Shown here piece after piece: positions 46,621 through 55,606 of a stretch of DNA of 64,000 bases. How positions within the stretch are numbered: position 1 is the first letter of the stretch; each line of letters begins with the position of its first letter. The notes under the pieces are model-generated. The model saw nothing but the letters and a program-made list of their open reading frames with translations. It did not search any database and had not been told where the DNA came from. The DNA comes from Nocardia sp. NBC_00416 (GTDB lineage Bacteria > Actinomycetota > Actinomycetes > Mycobacteriales > Mycobacteriaceae): NCBI RefSeq assembly GCF_036032445.1, contig NZ_CP107932.1:6760501-6824500 (forward strand), in the 5' to 3' direction. The position numbers and the translations under genes were made by a program.

Positions 46621-47565
46621 ATGGCCGTCGAGGTCGGGCCCCAGAACCCACGATCCGAAGGGACCTCGATGACATTCGCCGAGCCCACCGCACGGGGTTG
46701 GGGCTCGCTGGCCGAGCCTGTCCATGCCGACGCCGCGGGCCTCGGTGATCCAGTCTGGAAGGACAACGCCTACTTCTCCTTCTGGGACCCCGCCGCCGAG
46801 GTCTTCGGAACGCTACACGTCTCGACTTCGCCGAATGCGCCCAGCGCCCGCCGTGCCCGATTCAGCGTCTCCGTGGCCGGCCGCGTCACCGAGGTGATCG
46901 AATCGCTGGACGAGGGCACCTTCAGCAGCGAAAGCCTCCATTTCGGTCTCGACGGCCGGGTGCTGATCGATCACCCTTCGGTGCAGGCCGAACTCGTCAA
47001 CGCGCCGCTGTTCGTCGCGGCCGATTACGGCGTGAACAATGTCATTCCACCACTGGTGCCCGGCAAACCGCTCCAGCATTTCCAGCAGGCGTGCACCGTC
47101 TCGGGAACGGTCACGGTCGGCGGGGCGGCGGTTACCACCGCGGGCCGCGGTATGCGCGACCGTACCTGGGGTTATCGAGACGAGTCGTCGCAGTGGGTCG
47201 AATTCGCCGCGCTGTTCGTGGTGGACGAGTCGACTTTCGTGACCGCGATGAAATTCCGCGGCGCCGACGACGCGCTCACCGTCGACGGGTTCGTCATCGA
47301 CGCCACCGGGTCGACGCAGATCACCGACATCACCTTCGCGCGCGACGCAGCCGCCCAATTCCGCTGGGCCCGGTTGGGACTCGCCGAGGGCGGTATCCGC
47401 TCGGTGGCGATACGCACCCGCCTGGGCGGATTCCGGGTGCCGGCGGGGCCCGCCGAGACCGACGGACCGGCGCTGGCGGTCTACGACGACTTCGTGATGT
47501 TCGACAGCGAAGGGCGCGGGGGCGACGGAATTTTCGAGCAGGCGATCCTGCACCGGGTCGCTTAG
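46621..47565 (+). CDS. lipocalin-like DUF7064/DUF7065 family protein
   Basis: 314 residues from ATG 46621, with CGGAGG 7 nt upstream; ATG 46669 is an alternative. The protein is beta-rich (FSFWDPAAEVFGTLHVS, TEVIESLDEGTFSSESLHFGL) with the conserved GRGMRDRTWGYRDESSQW segment seen in hydroxyneurosporene-synthase/AttH-like lipocalin folds. Such proteins bind hydrophobic small molecules; an enzymatic role is unproven. It heads an operon with three genes for a dikinase-like phosphotransferase, so it may bind or process the same substrate. Confidence 0.8.
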   Translation: MAVEVGPQNPRSEGTSMTFAEPTARGWGSLAEPVHADAAGLGDPVWKDNAYFSFWDPAAEVFGTLHVSTSPNAPSARRARFSVSVAGRVTEVIESLDEGTFSSESLHFGLDGRVLIDHPSVQAELVNAPLFVAADYGVNNVIPPLVPGKPLQHFQQACTVSGTVTVGGAAVTTAGRGMRDRTWGYRDESSQWVEFAALFVVDESTFVTAMKFRGADDALTVDGFVIDATGSTQITDITFARDAAAQFRWARLGLAEGGIRSVAIRTRLGGFRVPAGPAETDGPALAVYDDFVMFDSEGRGGDGIFEQAILHRVA

Positions 47566-47595
47566 CCACTGGTGTCGAGAGAAAGCGGAAGCACC

Positions 47596-48210
47596 ATGTC
47601 TGACGAACTGCGCATACTTCAGGCGGCACGACTGAAAGGGCGACCGGGCGAGTCCGATCTGATCGTCGCCGCGGGCTCGGCGGAGACCGACGGCGCGGTC
47701 GCCGTGCAGGCACTGGTCGCGGCGGGTGAGCTCGATCGAGTGGGAGCACGCATCAAACTGACGCCGGTCGGCCGGTCCAGGCTCGACGCTCTGCTGGCGG
47801 CCGAACGCGCCACCGTCGACCAGGAGCTCCTGCGGCAGCGTTACGCCGATTTCGACGGGTTCAATACCGATTTCAAACAGCTGGTCACCGATTGGCAGCT
47901 GATCGACGGCGTGCGGCCGAACGACCACACCGACCCCGAGTACGACGCTCGGGTGGTGACGCGGCTGGCGCAGCTGCACGAGCGCTTCGTACCGCTGCTC
48001 GAGGCGTTCATCGGGCTCGCGCCGCGGCTCGCGCCCTATTCCGGCCGGCTCGCCTCGGCGCTGGCGAAAGTCGGGTCCGGCGATTCCGCCTGGTTCGCCC
48101 GGCCGCTCGTCGACAGCTACCACACGGTCTGGTTCGAGCTGCACGAGGAACTCATCGGCCTCGCGGGGCTGTCCCGCGTGCGGGAAGCGGCGGCGGGACG
48201 GGCCGAATGA
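47596..48210 (+). CDS. small helical protein associated with dikinase-type enzymes
   Basis: 204 residues from ATG 47596. The first 75 residues look like a winged helix (LIVAAGSAETDGAVAVQALVAAGELDR, then LTPVGRSRLDALL). The rest is helical, with DFKQLVTDWQLIDG and a distinctive WFARPLVDSYHTVWFELHEELIGL. From memory, similar segments accompany actinobacterial pyruvate phosphate dikinase-like proteins; I cannot give it a reaction. The stop overlaps the next start (ATGA), so it is coupled to the ATP-grasp gene. Confidence 0.8.
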   Translation: MSDELRILQAARLKGRPGESDLIVAAGSAETDGAVAVQALVAAGELDRVGARIKLTPVGRSRLDALLAAERATVDQELLRQRYADFDGFNTDFKQLVTDWQLIDGVRPNDHTDPEYDARVVTRLAQLHERFVPLLEAFIGLAPRLAPYSGRLASALAKVGSGDSAWFARPLVDSYHTVWFELHEELIGLAGLSRVREAAAGRAE

Positions 48211-49697
48211 CCGAACCGCCCGCGGTTCTCGCTCTCGACGCCGAGGCGGCGGCCGATCGCGAGCTGATCGGTGGCAAGGCGTGGAGTATCCAGCGGATGA
48301 CGGCGCTGGGCATACCCGTTCCCCCGGCCTTCGTCCTGACCACACAGGCCGGCCGTCGCATGGACGGTCGCGCGGCGCTCCCCGACGACGTGTGGCGCGA
48401 GGTGTCGGCGGCCGTCGCGGGATTGGAGGCGGTCACCGGACGCCGGTTCGCGGCCGGTTCGCGTCCGCTGCTCGTCTCGGTCCGTTCCGGCGCCGCGACC
48501 AGTATGCCCGGAATGATGGACACGGTGCTCAACCTGGGCATGACCGACGCGGCGGAGCAGGCGCTGGCGGAGGAAGGCGGTGGCGGCGCCTTCGCCGCCG
48601 ACACACATCGGCGTTTTCGCGATCAGTTCGAGAAGGTGGTCGGCGCGCCGCCGCCCGCGGATCCGTGGGATCAATTGCACCGCGCGATCGTCGCGGTACT
48701 CGGTTCGTGGAACTCGCCGCGCGCGATCAGCTATCGCGAGAGTCGTGGGCTACCGCACGACGGCGGCACGGCGGTCACCGTGCAGGCCATGGTTTTCGGG
48801 AATCTCGACGAGCGTTCCGGCACCGGCGTGCTGTTCACCCGCAACCCGCTGACCGGCGGCGCCGAACCCTACGGTGAATGGCTGCCACGCGGCCAAGGCG
48901 AAGATGTGGTGTCCGGCCGCGCCGACGCGCTCGCCCTGGCCGACCTGGAAATCGCCATGCCGGAGGTGCACGCGGACCTGCTGGCCGCGGCCGTGCGGCT
49001 GGAAGCCGACGGCGGTGATGTGCAGGACATCGAGTTCACCGTGGAGAGCGGCGTGCTGTGGTTGCTGCAGACGCGGGCCGCCAAACGATCGCCGGCGGCC
49101 GCGGTCCGCCACGCTGCCCTATTGGCGCGCGAAGGCCGGATCACCGCGAGTGAGGCGCTCGACCGGGTGTTGCCCGAACACGTCCGGACCCTGCTCACCC
49201 CTCATCTGGACCCCGCCGAAATCGCGGCGACCGCAGCACTGGCCACCGGGAAACCGGCCTGCCCGGGTATCGCGGTCGGCGTCGTGGTCACCACCGCCGA
49301 CGAGGCGCTGGAGCGCGCGGACCGGGGTGAGGCGGTGGTCCTCGCCCGGCCGACCACCGATCCCGACGACGTGGCGGCGATGTCGGTCGCTGTCGCGGTG
49401 GTCACCGAACTCGGAGGATCGACTTCGCACGCGGCGGTCGTCTGCCGAGAGCTGGCCGTGCCCTGCATAGTCGGTTGCGGCGCCCGATCACTCAGAGCCC
49501 TGGCCGGCCGGATCGTCACTGTCGACGCTTCGACCGGCACCGTGTATCCGGGCGAAATCACCGTTGTCCCGGGCACCAGGGTCGACGATCCCGATATCGC
49601 GCTGCTCACCCGGTGGGCACGCGCGGAACTCGCAGACGGCGCACCGGGTTCGCTGCCCGAGCTGCTCCGCCGACGCAAGATGGAGAAGATTCGATGA
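48207..49697 (+). CDS. PPDK-like protein: ATP-grasp domain plus phosphohistidine domain, no PEP/pyruvate barrel
   Basis: 496 residues. The N-terminal part is the nucleotide-binding half of pyruvate phosphate dikinase (GGKAWSIQRMTALGIPVPPAFVLTT, SVRSGAATSMPGMMDTVLNLGM). After about 390 comes the swivelling phosphohistidine domain with His408 in GGSTSHAAVVCRELAVP. Full PPDK is about 870 residues; here the C-terminal TIM barrel is absent, so it cannot be an ordinary PPDK. It resembles the energy-transducing part of phenylphosphate synthase or rifampin phosphotransferase, where a beta-phosphate moves from ATP to His and then to an acceptor. Four-base overlaps on both sides tie it to its neighbours. 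Confidence 0.88.
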   Translation: MTEPPAVLALDAEAAADRELIGGKAWSIQRMTALGIPVPPAFVLTTQAGRRMDGRAALPDDVWREVSAAVAGLEAVTGRRFAAGSRPLLVSVRSGAATSMPGMMDTVLNLGMTDAAEQALAEEGGGGAFAADTHRRFRDQFEKVVGAPPPADPWDQLHRAIVAVLGSWNSPRAISYRESRGLPHDGGTAVTVQAMVFGNLDERSGTGVLFTRNPLTGGAEPYGEWLPRGQGEDVVSGRADALALADLEIAMPEVHADLLAAAVRLEADGGDVQDIEFTVESGVLWLLQTRAAKRSPAAAVRHAALLAREGRITASEALDRVLPEHVRTLLTPHLDPAEIAATAALATGKPACPGIAVGVVVTTADEALERADRGEAVVLARPTTDPDDVAAMSVAVAVVTELGGSTSHAAVVCRELAVPCIVGCGARSLRALAGRIVTVDASTGTVYPGEITVVPGTRVDDPDIALLTRWARAELADGAPGSLPELLRRRKMEKIR

Positions 49698-51304
49698 GCA
49701 GCCGCGAAACCGTCGAGGAGACCCTCGACAACACGACGATCGATCCGTCGGTCACCTGGACGACCGGCAATGTGGCGGAGGCATTCCCCGGAGTCTTCAC
49801 CACACTCGGTTTCACCTTCATCAACGCGGGGGTGGAGTTGGCGACTCGCACCACGTTCAAGAACCTCGGTGTGCTCAAAGGGAAGCAGGTCTACGTTCCC
49901 GACCAGACCGAGGATATGTTCTGGACGCTGTTCGCCGGGCGCGCCGCCGCCAATATCGACCAGTTCCGCGAGATCGCGAATATCACCCCGGGCACCTCGG
50001 CGACCGCGATCGAACAGCAGCTGTTCGGCTACGTCAGGCCGGAGACCGTGGACGCGAACAGCGCGCGCCGCTACCCGGTCATCGCCGTCAAGGCGCCGGG
50101 GGCCGTCCTCCGGTTGCCCAAGCGCCACGATGCCGAATTCGCCGAGCTGCGCCGCTGGCGACTGGCGCATCTGGACGGGATCGACGCCCTCGATCACGCG
50201 GGGTGCGTCGAACTGCTGGAGGACGCGCGGGCGCGCTTCCAGCGCATGCTGACCAAGCATATGCTCGTCGCCTTCGTCAGCTCCGGACTCGCGGACCGGG
50301 TGACCGATATGCTGGCCGGACTCGATCTGGCCCATCTCGGACCGGCGCTGCTGTCGGGCGTGGGATCGGACGAGAGCGAGGTCGCACACGACCTCTGGGC
50401 GCTGGCCCACGACCTGATCACCCTGCGCGAGTTCACCGATCGGCACGGATACCACGGCAACAACGAGGGCCAGCTGAACGGTGTGACCTGGCGGGAGGAC
50501 CCGACCTCGGTACTCAACCGCCTCGCCGACTACCGCGCCATTCCCGCCGACAGTCCACGGGCCCCGCTCAACCGGAGCCAGGAGCAGATCGAGACACGGC
50601 AGCGCGCCCTGGCCGAGGTCCAGGCGGCCCTGCCGTGGGGTAAGCGCGGCACCGCGGCCTGGACCGTGCGGATGGCCGCTCGCTGGATCGCCCTGCGCGA
50701 ACAGGGCAAAGCCGGATATCTGCTCACCTTCGATATCGCCCGGGCGGTCATGCGCAGACAGGGCGCCCTGCTGGTGTCCGCGGGTGTGATCGACTACGCC
50801 GAGGACGTCTTCCAGCTCTCCTACGACGAGGTGTGTGCCGGTGTCACGGGCGATCGGCGCGCACTGGTCGCCGAACGCTGGGCGCAGTACGACCAATGGT
50901 GCGACTACCGGTTGCCGCAATCGTGGTCGGGCGTACCGGCGCTGAGCAAGGTCGGCGAGGAGAACGTGCCCGTCCTCGGTGTGTCCGGTGTCGTCACCGG
51001 GGTGGCCGCCAGCGGTGGTGTGGTGGAAGGTCGCGCCCGCGTGGTCCGCGATCCGTCGACGACCGAGCTCGACGACGGCGACATTCTCGTCTGCGAGACG
51101 ACCGATCCGAGCTGGGTGTCGTTGTTCCTCGTCGCGGCCGGTGTCGTCACCGATTACGGCGGCCTGCTCAGCCACGGTCCCATTGTGGCCCGCGAACTCG
51201 GCATCCCCTGCGTCTGCGGTACCGACAACGGCAGCTACCAGATCCGCGACGGCCAGCGCATTCGGCTGGACGGTGACCAGGGCACGGTCACCGTGCTCGG
51301 GTGA
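49694..51304 (+). CDS. PEP-utilising-type phosphotransferase with substrate and phosphohistidine domains
   Basis: 536 residues; ATG overlaps the previous stop (ATGA). The N-terminal 440 residues have the helical acceptor-binding architecture of rifampin phosphotransferase and phenylphosphate synthase (TGNVAEAFPGVFTTLGF at the start, HGYHGNNEGQL and DVFQLSYDEV later). The C-terminus is a phosphohistidine domain with His494 in GGLLSHGPIVARELGIPC. There is no ATP-grasp domain; that function is supplied by the preceding gene. The acceptor is unknown. As a separate polypeptide with its own His domain it duplicates the phosphocarrier of its partner, which is unusual. Confidence 0.87.
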   Translation: MSSRETVEETLDNTTIDPSVTWTTGNVAEAFPGVFTTLGFTFINAGVELATRTTFKNLGVLKGKQVYVPDQTEDMFWTLFAGRAAANIDQFREIANITPGTSATAIEQQLFGYVRPETVDANSARRYPVIAVKAPGAVLRLPKRHDAEFAELRRWRLAHLDGIDALDHAGCVELLEDARARFQRMLTKHMLVAFVSSGLADRVTDMLAGLDLAHLGPALLSGVGSDESEVAHDLWALAHDLITLREFTDRHGYHGNNEGQLNGVTWREDPTSVLNRLADYRAIPADSPRAPLNRSQEQIETRQRALAEVQAALPWGKRGTAAWTVRMAARWIALREQGKAGYLLTFDIARAVMRRQGALLVSAGVIDYAEDVFQLSYDEVCAGVTGDRRALVAERWAQYDQWCDYRLPQSWSGVPALSKVGEENVPVLGVSGVVTGVAASGGVVEGRARVVRDPSTTELDDGDILVCETTDPSWVSLFLVAAGVVTDYGGLLSHGPIVARELGIPCVCGTDNGSYQIRDGQRIRLDGDQGTVTVLG

Positions 51305-51341
51305 CCCGAAGGCCGCGGTGGAACCCGATTCGAACCGGCCC

Positions 51342-51974
51342 CTACCCGAGGGCGCCGCGCAGCAGGCCGACGAATTGATCGACGATCGGCTCGAGCTGCC
51401 TGTGCGTTCCGACGAATCCCGCGTACATTGCCATACCCCAGATCGCGGCGATCAGCATCTCGGTGACGGCGGCGATATCGACATCGGGCCGGATCGACCC
51501 GTCCGCCGCGGCGGTTTCCAGGGATGCTCGGATGAAGTCGCGGACATAGTCGACCTGTTCGGCCGCCCAGTCGCCGAGTTCCGGATTGCGCAGCGCGTCG
51601 AACAGCGAGGCCGCCAGGAACCGTACGTAGACGCGGTCCTCGGCGTCGATCGCCATGGCGGTGCGCAGAAATATCGCTATCCGGTCGGCGAGATCGGCCC
51701 GGGCCCGGGCATCGGCGATACCCGTGGTGAGGATGCTGCCCTTGTCCGCCTCGAACAGGGTGCGGTAGAGGTCGTCCTTGCCCCGGAAATAGTGGTTGAT
51801 ATTGGTGCGGGTGACGTCGGCCCGGGCCGCGATCTCGGTGAACGTCGCGCGGTCGTAACCGACTTCGCTGAACAGTTCACGCGCCGCACCCAGAATCCGC
51901 TCTCGGGTATCGGCTCCATCGGAGCCGGCCGGGCGCCCTCGACCCCGCCGCGGCTGCGCTGCCGGGTCGGACAC
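51342..51974 (-). CDS. TetR family transcriptional regulator
   Basis: 210 residues from GTG 51974, chosen because AGAGG lies about 8 nt upstream; the frame is open to 52061. The HTH is RILGAARELFSEVGYDRATFTEIAARADVTRTNINHYFRGKDDL, preceded by a basic arm (RRGRGRPAG). It is convergent with the phosphotransferase operon (37 bp apart) and divergent from a P450 gene, so either could be its target. Confidence 0.92.
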   Translation of the reverse strand: MSDPAAQPRRGRGRPAGSDGADTRERILGAARELFSEVGYDRATFTEIAARADVTRTNINHYFRGKDDLYRTLFEADKGSILTTGIADARARADLADRIAIFLRTAMAIDAEDRVYVRFLAASLFDALRNPELGDWAAEQVDYVRDFIRASLETAAADGSIRPDVDIAAVTEMLIAAIWGMAMYAGFVGTHRQLEPIVDQFVGLLRGALG

Positions 51975-52311
51975 AACATCTACCTCTCGTCCGCCGGCAT
52001 CGACGTTCCATCGCCGGCCGCTACCCCGCTCCCGATCGAACCACTGCCGCGGATGTTCCACGGGCGAACGCCCTTCCGCACGGACAGCATCGGACCGAGT
52101 CTAACTCGATCGTCGACTCGCACAGCGCGGCACGCGCGGAGTAGTTACCGCCCGGCATATCAGGCCGGTGCGGAGGGCATCCTCGATCACCTTCGGAAAC
52201 CTCGTCCATCAAGATCTTCGACGAGTGAAGGGCGTTCGGTCCGGCTAAGGTCGGGTCCCGAAGTCGCAGTACACCGTTCGTAGCACGTCACAGCCGTCTG
52301 GAGTCCCTTTC
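51975..52311. other. intergenic region upstream of the first P450 gene
   Basis: This 337-bp divergent promoter region serves the TetR and P450 genes. I see no convincing palindrome. Its last bases (GTCTGGAGT then a TTG start) recur upstream of the second P450 gene. Confidence 0.5.
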
Positions 52312-53559
52312 TTGAGTACCTCCGAGTCCGGAGCGCCCGCCCCGTCCTGCCCTGTACGTCACGACCCGCATTTCGATTCCGACGGCCCGCGGATGCCGCT
52401 GTTCGCCCCGGAATTCGCTGCTGATCCACACGGCTACTACCGTGAAATGCGTAAACAGTACCGGTCTCTGATGCCGGTGGAACTGGCGCCGGGTGTTCCC
52501 GCGACGTTGGTGATCGATTACAAGACCGCGGTGCAGATCCTCAACGATCCCGAGCATTTCTCCGCCGATCCGCGTACCTGGCAGAAGGACATCCCCGCGG
52601 ACTGCCCGGTGCTGCCGATGATGGAGTGGCGGCCGATGGCGACCCGGTCCGCCGGGGCGGACGCGGCGCGCTACCGCCAGGCCACCACCGAGAGCGTCGC
52701 CGAGGTCGATCTCTACGCCCTGCACTCGACGGTGGAGGAGATCGCGGTCTCGCTGATCAATTCCTTCTGCGAGGACGGCCAGGCCGACCTGATCGTCCAG
52801 TACACGTTTCCGCTGATCTTCGGAGTGCTCAATGTCCTGTTCGGCTGCCCGCCGGAGGTCGGGCAGCGGATGGCCGCCGGTATGGCGTCGATCGTGGAGG
52901 GCGTCGACGCCGAGGCCGGTAACCAGATGATCAGCGCGGCGATGCTGGAGCTGGTGGCCATGAAACGGACCGAGCCCGGTAACGACATCACCTCGGCGCT
53001 GCTGCGGCATCCGGCCGGACTCGATGATCTCGAGATGGTCCACCAGCTGGCCAGCCAGTACGGGGCGGGGATCGAATTCCAGCAGAATCTGGTGGTCAAC
53101 ACCCTGCTGTTGATCCTGACCGACGACCGGTTGGGCGACAGCGTCCTCGGTGGCAGCCTGTCCACCCGTGAGGCCTTGGACGACGTGCTGTTCAACGACC
53201 CGCCGCTGGCGAACTACCTGCTCACGTATCCGCGCCAGCCGATCCTCATCGGTGACGCCTGGTTGCCGGCGCATCAGCCGATCGTCATCAGCATCGCCGC
53301 CTGTAACAACGACCCCACGGTGCGCAGCGATGATCGCACCGGCAACCGTTCGCATCTGGCATGGGGGGCCGGTCCACGCACCTGTCCCGCGCAGACCATG
53401 GCCTATATGATCGCGCAGGACGCCATCGATCAGCTGCTCGACGCGCTGCCCGAGGTACAGCTGGCCGAACCCCCGGCCTGGCGGCCCGGCCCGTTCCATC
53501 GGTCGCTGTCGTCGATGCGGGTGGAGTTCCCGCCGTCCGCCCCGCTGCATCTGTCCTGA
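52312..53559 (+). CDS. cytochrome P450 lacking the ExxR motif (CYP157-like)
   Basis: 415 residues from TTG 52312, with CTGGAG about 8-9 nt upstream. The haem ligand is Cys358 in WGAGPRTCPAQ. In the I helix AGIEFQQN replaces the usual (A/G)GxxT, so the Thr for oxygen activation is missing. In the K helix DDVLFNDPP stands where ExxR is expected, so both Glu and Arg are gone. P450s like this (CYP157 family, from memory) are usually the last-but-one gene of Streptomyces conservon operons with a sensor kinase, roadblock protein, DUF742 protein and GTPase; none is present here. It may be a non-canonical or signalling P450. Confidence 0.88.
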   Translation: MSTSESGAPAPSCPVRHDPHFDSDGPRMPLFAPEFAADPHGYYREMRKQYRSLMPVELAPGVPATLVIDYKTAVQILNDPEHFSADPRTWQKDIPADCPVLPMMEWRPMATRSAGADAARYRQATTESVAEVDLYALHSTVEEIAVSLINSFCEDGQADLIVQYTFPLIFGVLNVLFGCPPEVGQRMAAGMASIVEGVDAEAGNQMISAAMLELVAMKRTEPGNDITSALLRHPAGLDDLEMVHQLASQYGAGIEFQQNLVVNTLLLILTDDRLGDSVLGGSLSTREALDDVLFNDPPLANYLLTYPRQPILIGDAWLPAHQPIVISIAACNNDPTVRSDDRTGNRSHLAWGAGPRTCPAQTMAYMIAQDAIDQLLDALPEVQLAEPPAWRPGPFHRSLSSMRVEFPPSAPLHLS

Positions 53560-53595
53560 CGCCGGTTCGTGCGGGTCCGGCCTGCCGGGCACAAA

Positions 53596-53637
53596 TCGAG
53601 GGTGCTGCCGCGAACCGTAGTGCGGCAACACCCTCGA
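53596..53637. terminator. bidirectional hairpin between P450 and secreted protein genes
   Basis: The arms TCGAGGGTG...CTGCCGC (53596-53611) and GCGGCAA-CACCCTCGA (53622-53637) pair over 16 bp with one mismatch and a 10-nt loop. It lies between two convergent stop codons. Confidence 0.75.
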
Positions 53638-53647
53638 CGTGCTCGGA

Positions 53648-53920
53648 TCAGTTCGCCCGGCAGACGAACATCCATTCGGTGTGATAGTGCGCGGCGGAAT
53701 CGGGATCGAGGTGCACCCACTCGTAGTGCCCCGGTGCGCCGCCGCCTGCGGTGCACGGATCGCCGACCTGCAGTCCGTCCGGCGGCGGGGGCGGGCCGGG
53801 CTGCGGCGCGCCCGGGAGCCCGGGCAGGTCGGCGCTACCGGAGGGGAGCGCGGCGGCCGTGGCCCCCGAGAACCCGGTGACGGCGATGCACAGTGCCGCG
53901 ATTACGCAGGCTTTCCTCAT
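53648..53920 (-). CDS. small secreted Pro-rich protein with a Cys pair
   Basis: 90 residues from ATG 53920, with GGAGAAG upstream. The signal peptide is clear (MRKACVIAALCIAVTGFSGATAAA). The mature part has a proline/glycine linker (GAPQPGPPPPPDGL) and then a short domain with two cysteines (GDPCTAGGG ... WMFVCRAN) that could form a disulphide. I do not recognise the family. A second secreted Cys protein is encoded at 55268-55606. Confidence 0.8.
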   Translation of the reverse strand: MRKACVIAALCIAVTGFSGATAAALPSGSADLPGLPGAPQPGPPPPPDGLQVGDPCTAGGGAPGHYEWVHLDPDSAAHYHTEWMFVCRAN

Positions 53921-54239
53921 GAAATCTTCTCCAGTCGACGTTGTTCACTGGCCGACCCTCGACCGGTGCCGTCGCCCGGGTGATCTGAACCACGCCGCCC
54001 GCGTCCGAATCGATCGGTCGTCAGAGCCGGTGCCATGGTAGCTGTCCGGTGTCTCGGCGATGGGCCGGGCCTGGTCGGTGACGATGCGGACGTGTCCGGA
54101 AATCAGGTATGAATGCTGTTGCCGGAGAGTGTGATCCAACCTCCGGCTCCATGATTCAGTGGTGCGGGCATTCAGTGCCCGCGGCGACTCGTCCGCCGGG
54201 CCGGGCCCGGACTCCGGATCGGCTGTGCCGGGTGAGCTT
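53921..54239. other. intergenic region upstream of the secreted protein gene
   Basis: A 319-bp gap that must contain the promoter of the secreted protein gene and the 3' end of the MarR gene. I see no gene and no strong hairpin. Confidence 0.5.
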
Positions 54240-54710
54240 TCAGTCCTCGGGCGGTTCGCCGGACAGTTCGGCGAATGCGGCCTCGTAGGCGAGGAGTGTG
54301 TCGACGACGATACGGCGCTGTGGCGGTGTCAGCGGCTGGAGCGCACGGCGCCATGCGCGCGCCCCGGGTGAGAGCCACTGCGAGATCGCCGGTCTGCTCG
54401 CCGGGCTGATATCGACGATGCGCCGGCGTCGGTCGTCCTCGTCCTCGCGACGTGACAGCACTCCTTTCCGGCTCAGATCGCTGACGATCAGGCTCACCGT
54501 CGTCGGGGCGACGCCGAGCTGCTCGGCCAGTTGCGAAACGGTCTGCGGGCCGTCGAGCAGCAGTAGGGACAGCAGCGACAGGTGTCGCGGGGCCAGGTCG
54601 AGTGACCGTATTTCCGCCGGTGGGCGCATTCGCTTGGCCCGGCCGATCAGCCGCGGCATCAGCAGGAGCAGTTCGCGAACGGTGTTGTCCGCGGGGGCAG
54701 GTGTTGACAC
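54240..54710 (-). CDS. MarR family transcriptional regulator
   Basis: 156 residues. The winged helix is HLSLLSLLLLDGPQTVSQLAEQLGVAPTTVSLIVSDLSRKGVLSRREDEDDRRRRIVDIS, flanked by N- and C-terminal dimerisation helices. MarR proteins commonly sense phenolic or oxidative ligands. It is divergent from a tautomerase gene, with AT-rich palindromic sequence in the 69-bp gap, and likely represses both. Confidence 0.93.
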   Translation of the reverse strand: MSTPAPADNTVRELLLLMPRLIGRAKRMRPPAEIRSLDLAPRHLSLLSLLLLDGPQTVSQLAEQLGVAPTTVSLIVSDLSRKGVLSRREDEDDRRRRIVDISPASRPAISQWLSPGARAWRRALQPLTPPQRRIVVDTLLAYEAAFAELSGEPPED

Positions 54711-54734
54711 GCGGCAACCTCCGATTTACCTTTG

Positions 54735-54742
54735 TTTGCAAA
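54735..54742. promoter_or_regulatory. possible MarR operator core
   Basis: The palindrome TTTGCAAA sits in an AT-rich stretch (about 54731-54752) between the divergent MarR and tautomerase genes. MarR boxes are typically AT-rich palindromes in this position. Confidence 0.45.
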
Positions 54743-54779
54743 TATAGTTTGTCGTTGAATCCATTTTAGAGAGGTCGGC

Positions 54780-55166
54780 ATGCCGCACTTGACACTGCAT
54801 GTTCTGGAGCGCCAATTGGCCGGGCGGGAGACGGAGTTGATCGAGTTGCTGACGCACGCGGTGGTCGACGTCTACGGAGACTGGGCGCGGGGCATCGTGG
54901 ATGTACGCCTGATCGGCCTGGCCGACGGGCGCTGGGGTATCGGCGGCGTCCCGGCCCGGACGCCCGCCCCGAGCGTGACGTTCGGTATCAAGGAGGCGGC
55001 ATTGCGCCGTGCGGATGCGCAGGAGATCGTGGCCCGCCTGATATCCGGGATCACCGACGCGATCGTGTCCGTATTCGGCGAACGGGTTCGTTCGGGAGTG
55101 ACCGTCGAGTTCGTCGGCACCCCGGAGGGGCGCACGGGTGTCGGCGGTGTGCTGGCGGGGCCTTAG
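54780..55166 (+). CDS. tautomerase family protein
   Basis: 128 residues beginning MPHLTLHV, so Pro2 becomes the N-terminal catalytic base once Met is removed, as in the 4-oxalocrotonate tautomerase/MIF superfamily. The length suits the two beta-alpha-beta repeat types. Such enzymes tautomerise or dehalogenate small oxo-acids in aromatic catabolism. It is divergent from MarR, which supports a response to an aromatic or reactive compound. Substrate unknown. Confidence 0.82.
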   Translation: MPHLTLHVLERQLAGRETELIELLTHAVVDVYGDWARGIVDVRLIGLADGRWGIGGVPARTPAPSVTFGIKEAALRRADAQEIVARLISGITDAIVSVFGERVRSGVTVEFVGTPEGRTGVGGVLAGP

Positions 55167-55267
55167 TGTGCGTCGCCTCGTGGCGCCGGAGTCCACCTGT
55201 GCCGCCGAGGCCTCCATGGTCGTTGCGAGTCGGCCGGAGTCATCGGCGCTCAGGGGTTTCCGGCTGA

Positions 55268-55606
55268 TCAGCTCTGGCCGCCGAGCAACTCGCCGACGGG
55301 GATCGGGGGCAGTGCGCGGACGAGTGTCATCACTCCGGTGCAGAGTGCACTGCGTGCCGGCTCCCACTGGTTGGTGTTGCAGACGTAGTTGCCCAGTTTG
55401 TCGTAGTGCGTGGAATGACCTTTGTAGGACCAGGTGAGACCGTCTTCGGAGTGGCTCCACGGGCACTGGTTCGGTGCGGATCCCTTGCAGGGGCCCTCGA
55501 CCCCCCACGGTCCGACCGGGTAGGCCATGGCCTGCGGTGCGCTGGTGAAGGTCAGGGCCGCGAATGCCGCCGCGCCGGTCATCAAGTATTTGACGGTCGA
55601 GTTCAC
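55268..55606 (-). CDS. small secreted protein with four cysteines
   Basis: 112 residues from GTG 55606, with AAGGAG 8-9 nt upstream. The signal peptide reads VKYLMTGAAAFAALTFTSAPQAMA. The mature part contains GPCKGSAPNQCPW, an aromatic-rich stretch (GLTWSYKGHSTHYDKLGNYVCNTNQW) and SALCTG, allowing two disulphides. I do not recognise the family. Like the secreted protein at 53648, it has a Cys soon after the signal and aromatic residues before a Cys near the end. Confidence 0.8.
   Translation of the reverse strand: MNSTVKYLMTGAAAFAALTFTSAPQAMAYPVGPWGVEGPCKGSAPNQCPWSHSEDGLTWSYKGHSTHYDKLGNYVCNTNQWEPARSALCTGVMTLVRALPPIPVGELLGGQS

Noticed and set aside
46621..51304. A conventional pyruvate phosphate dikinase or PEP synthase
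   Set aside because: Neither phosphohistidine protein contains the C-terminal PEP/pyruvate TIM barrel.
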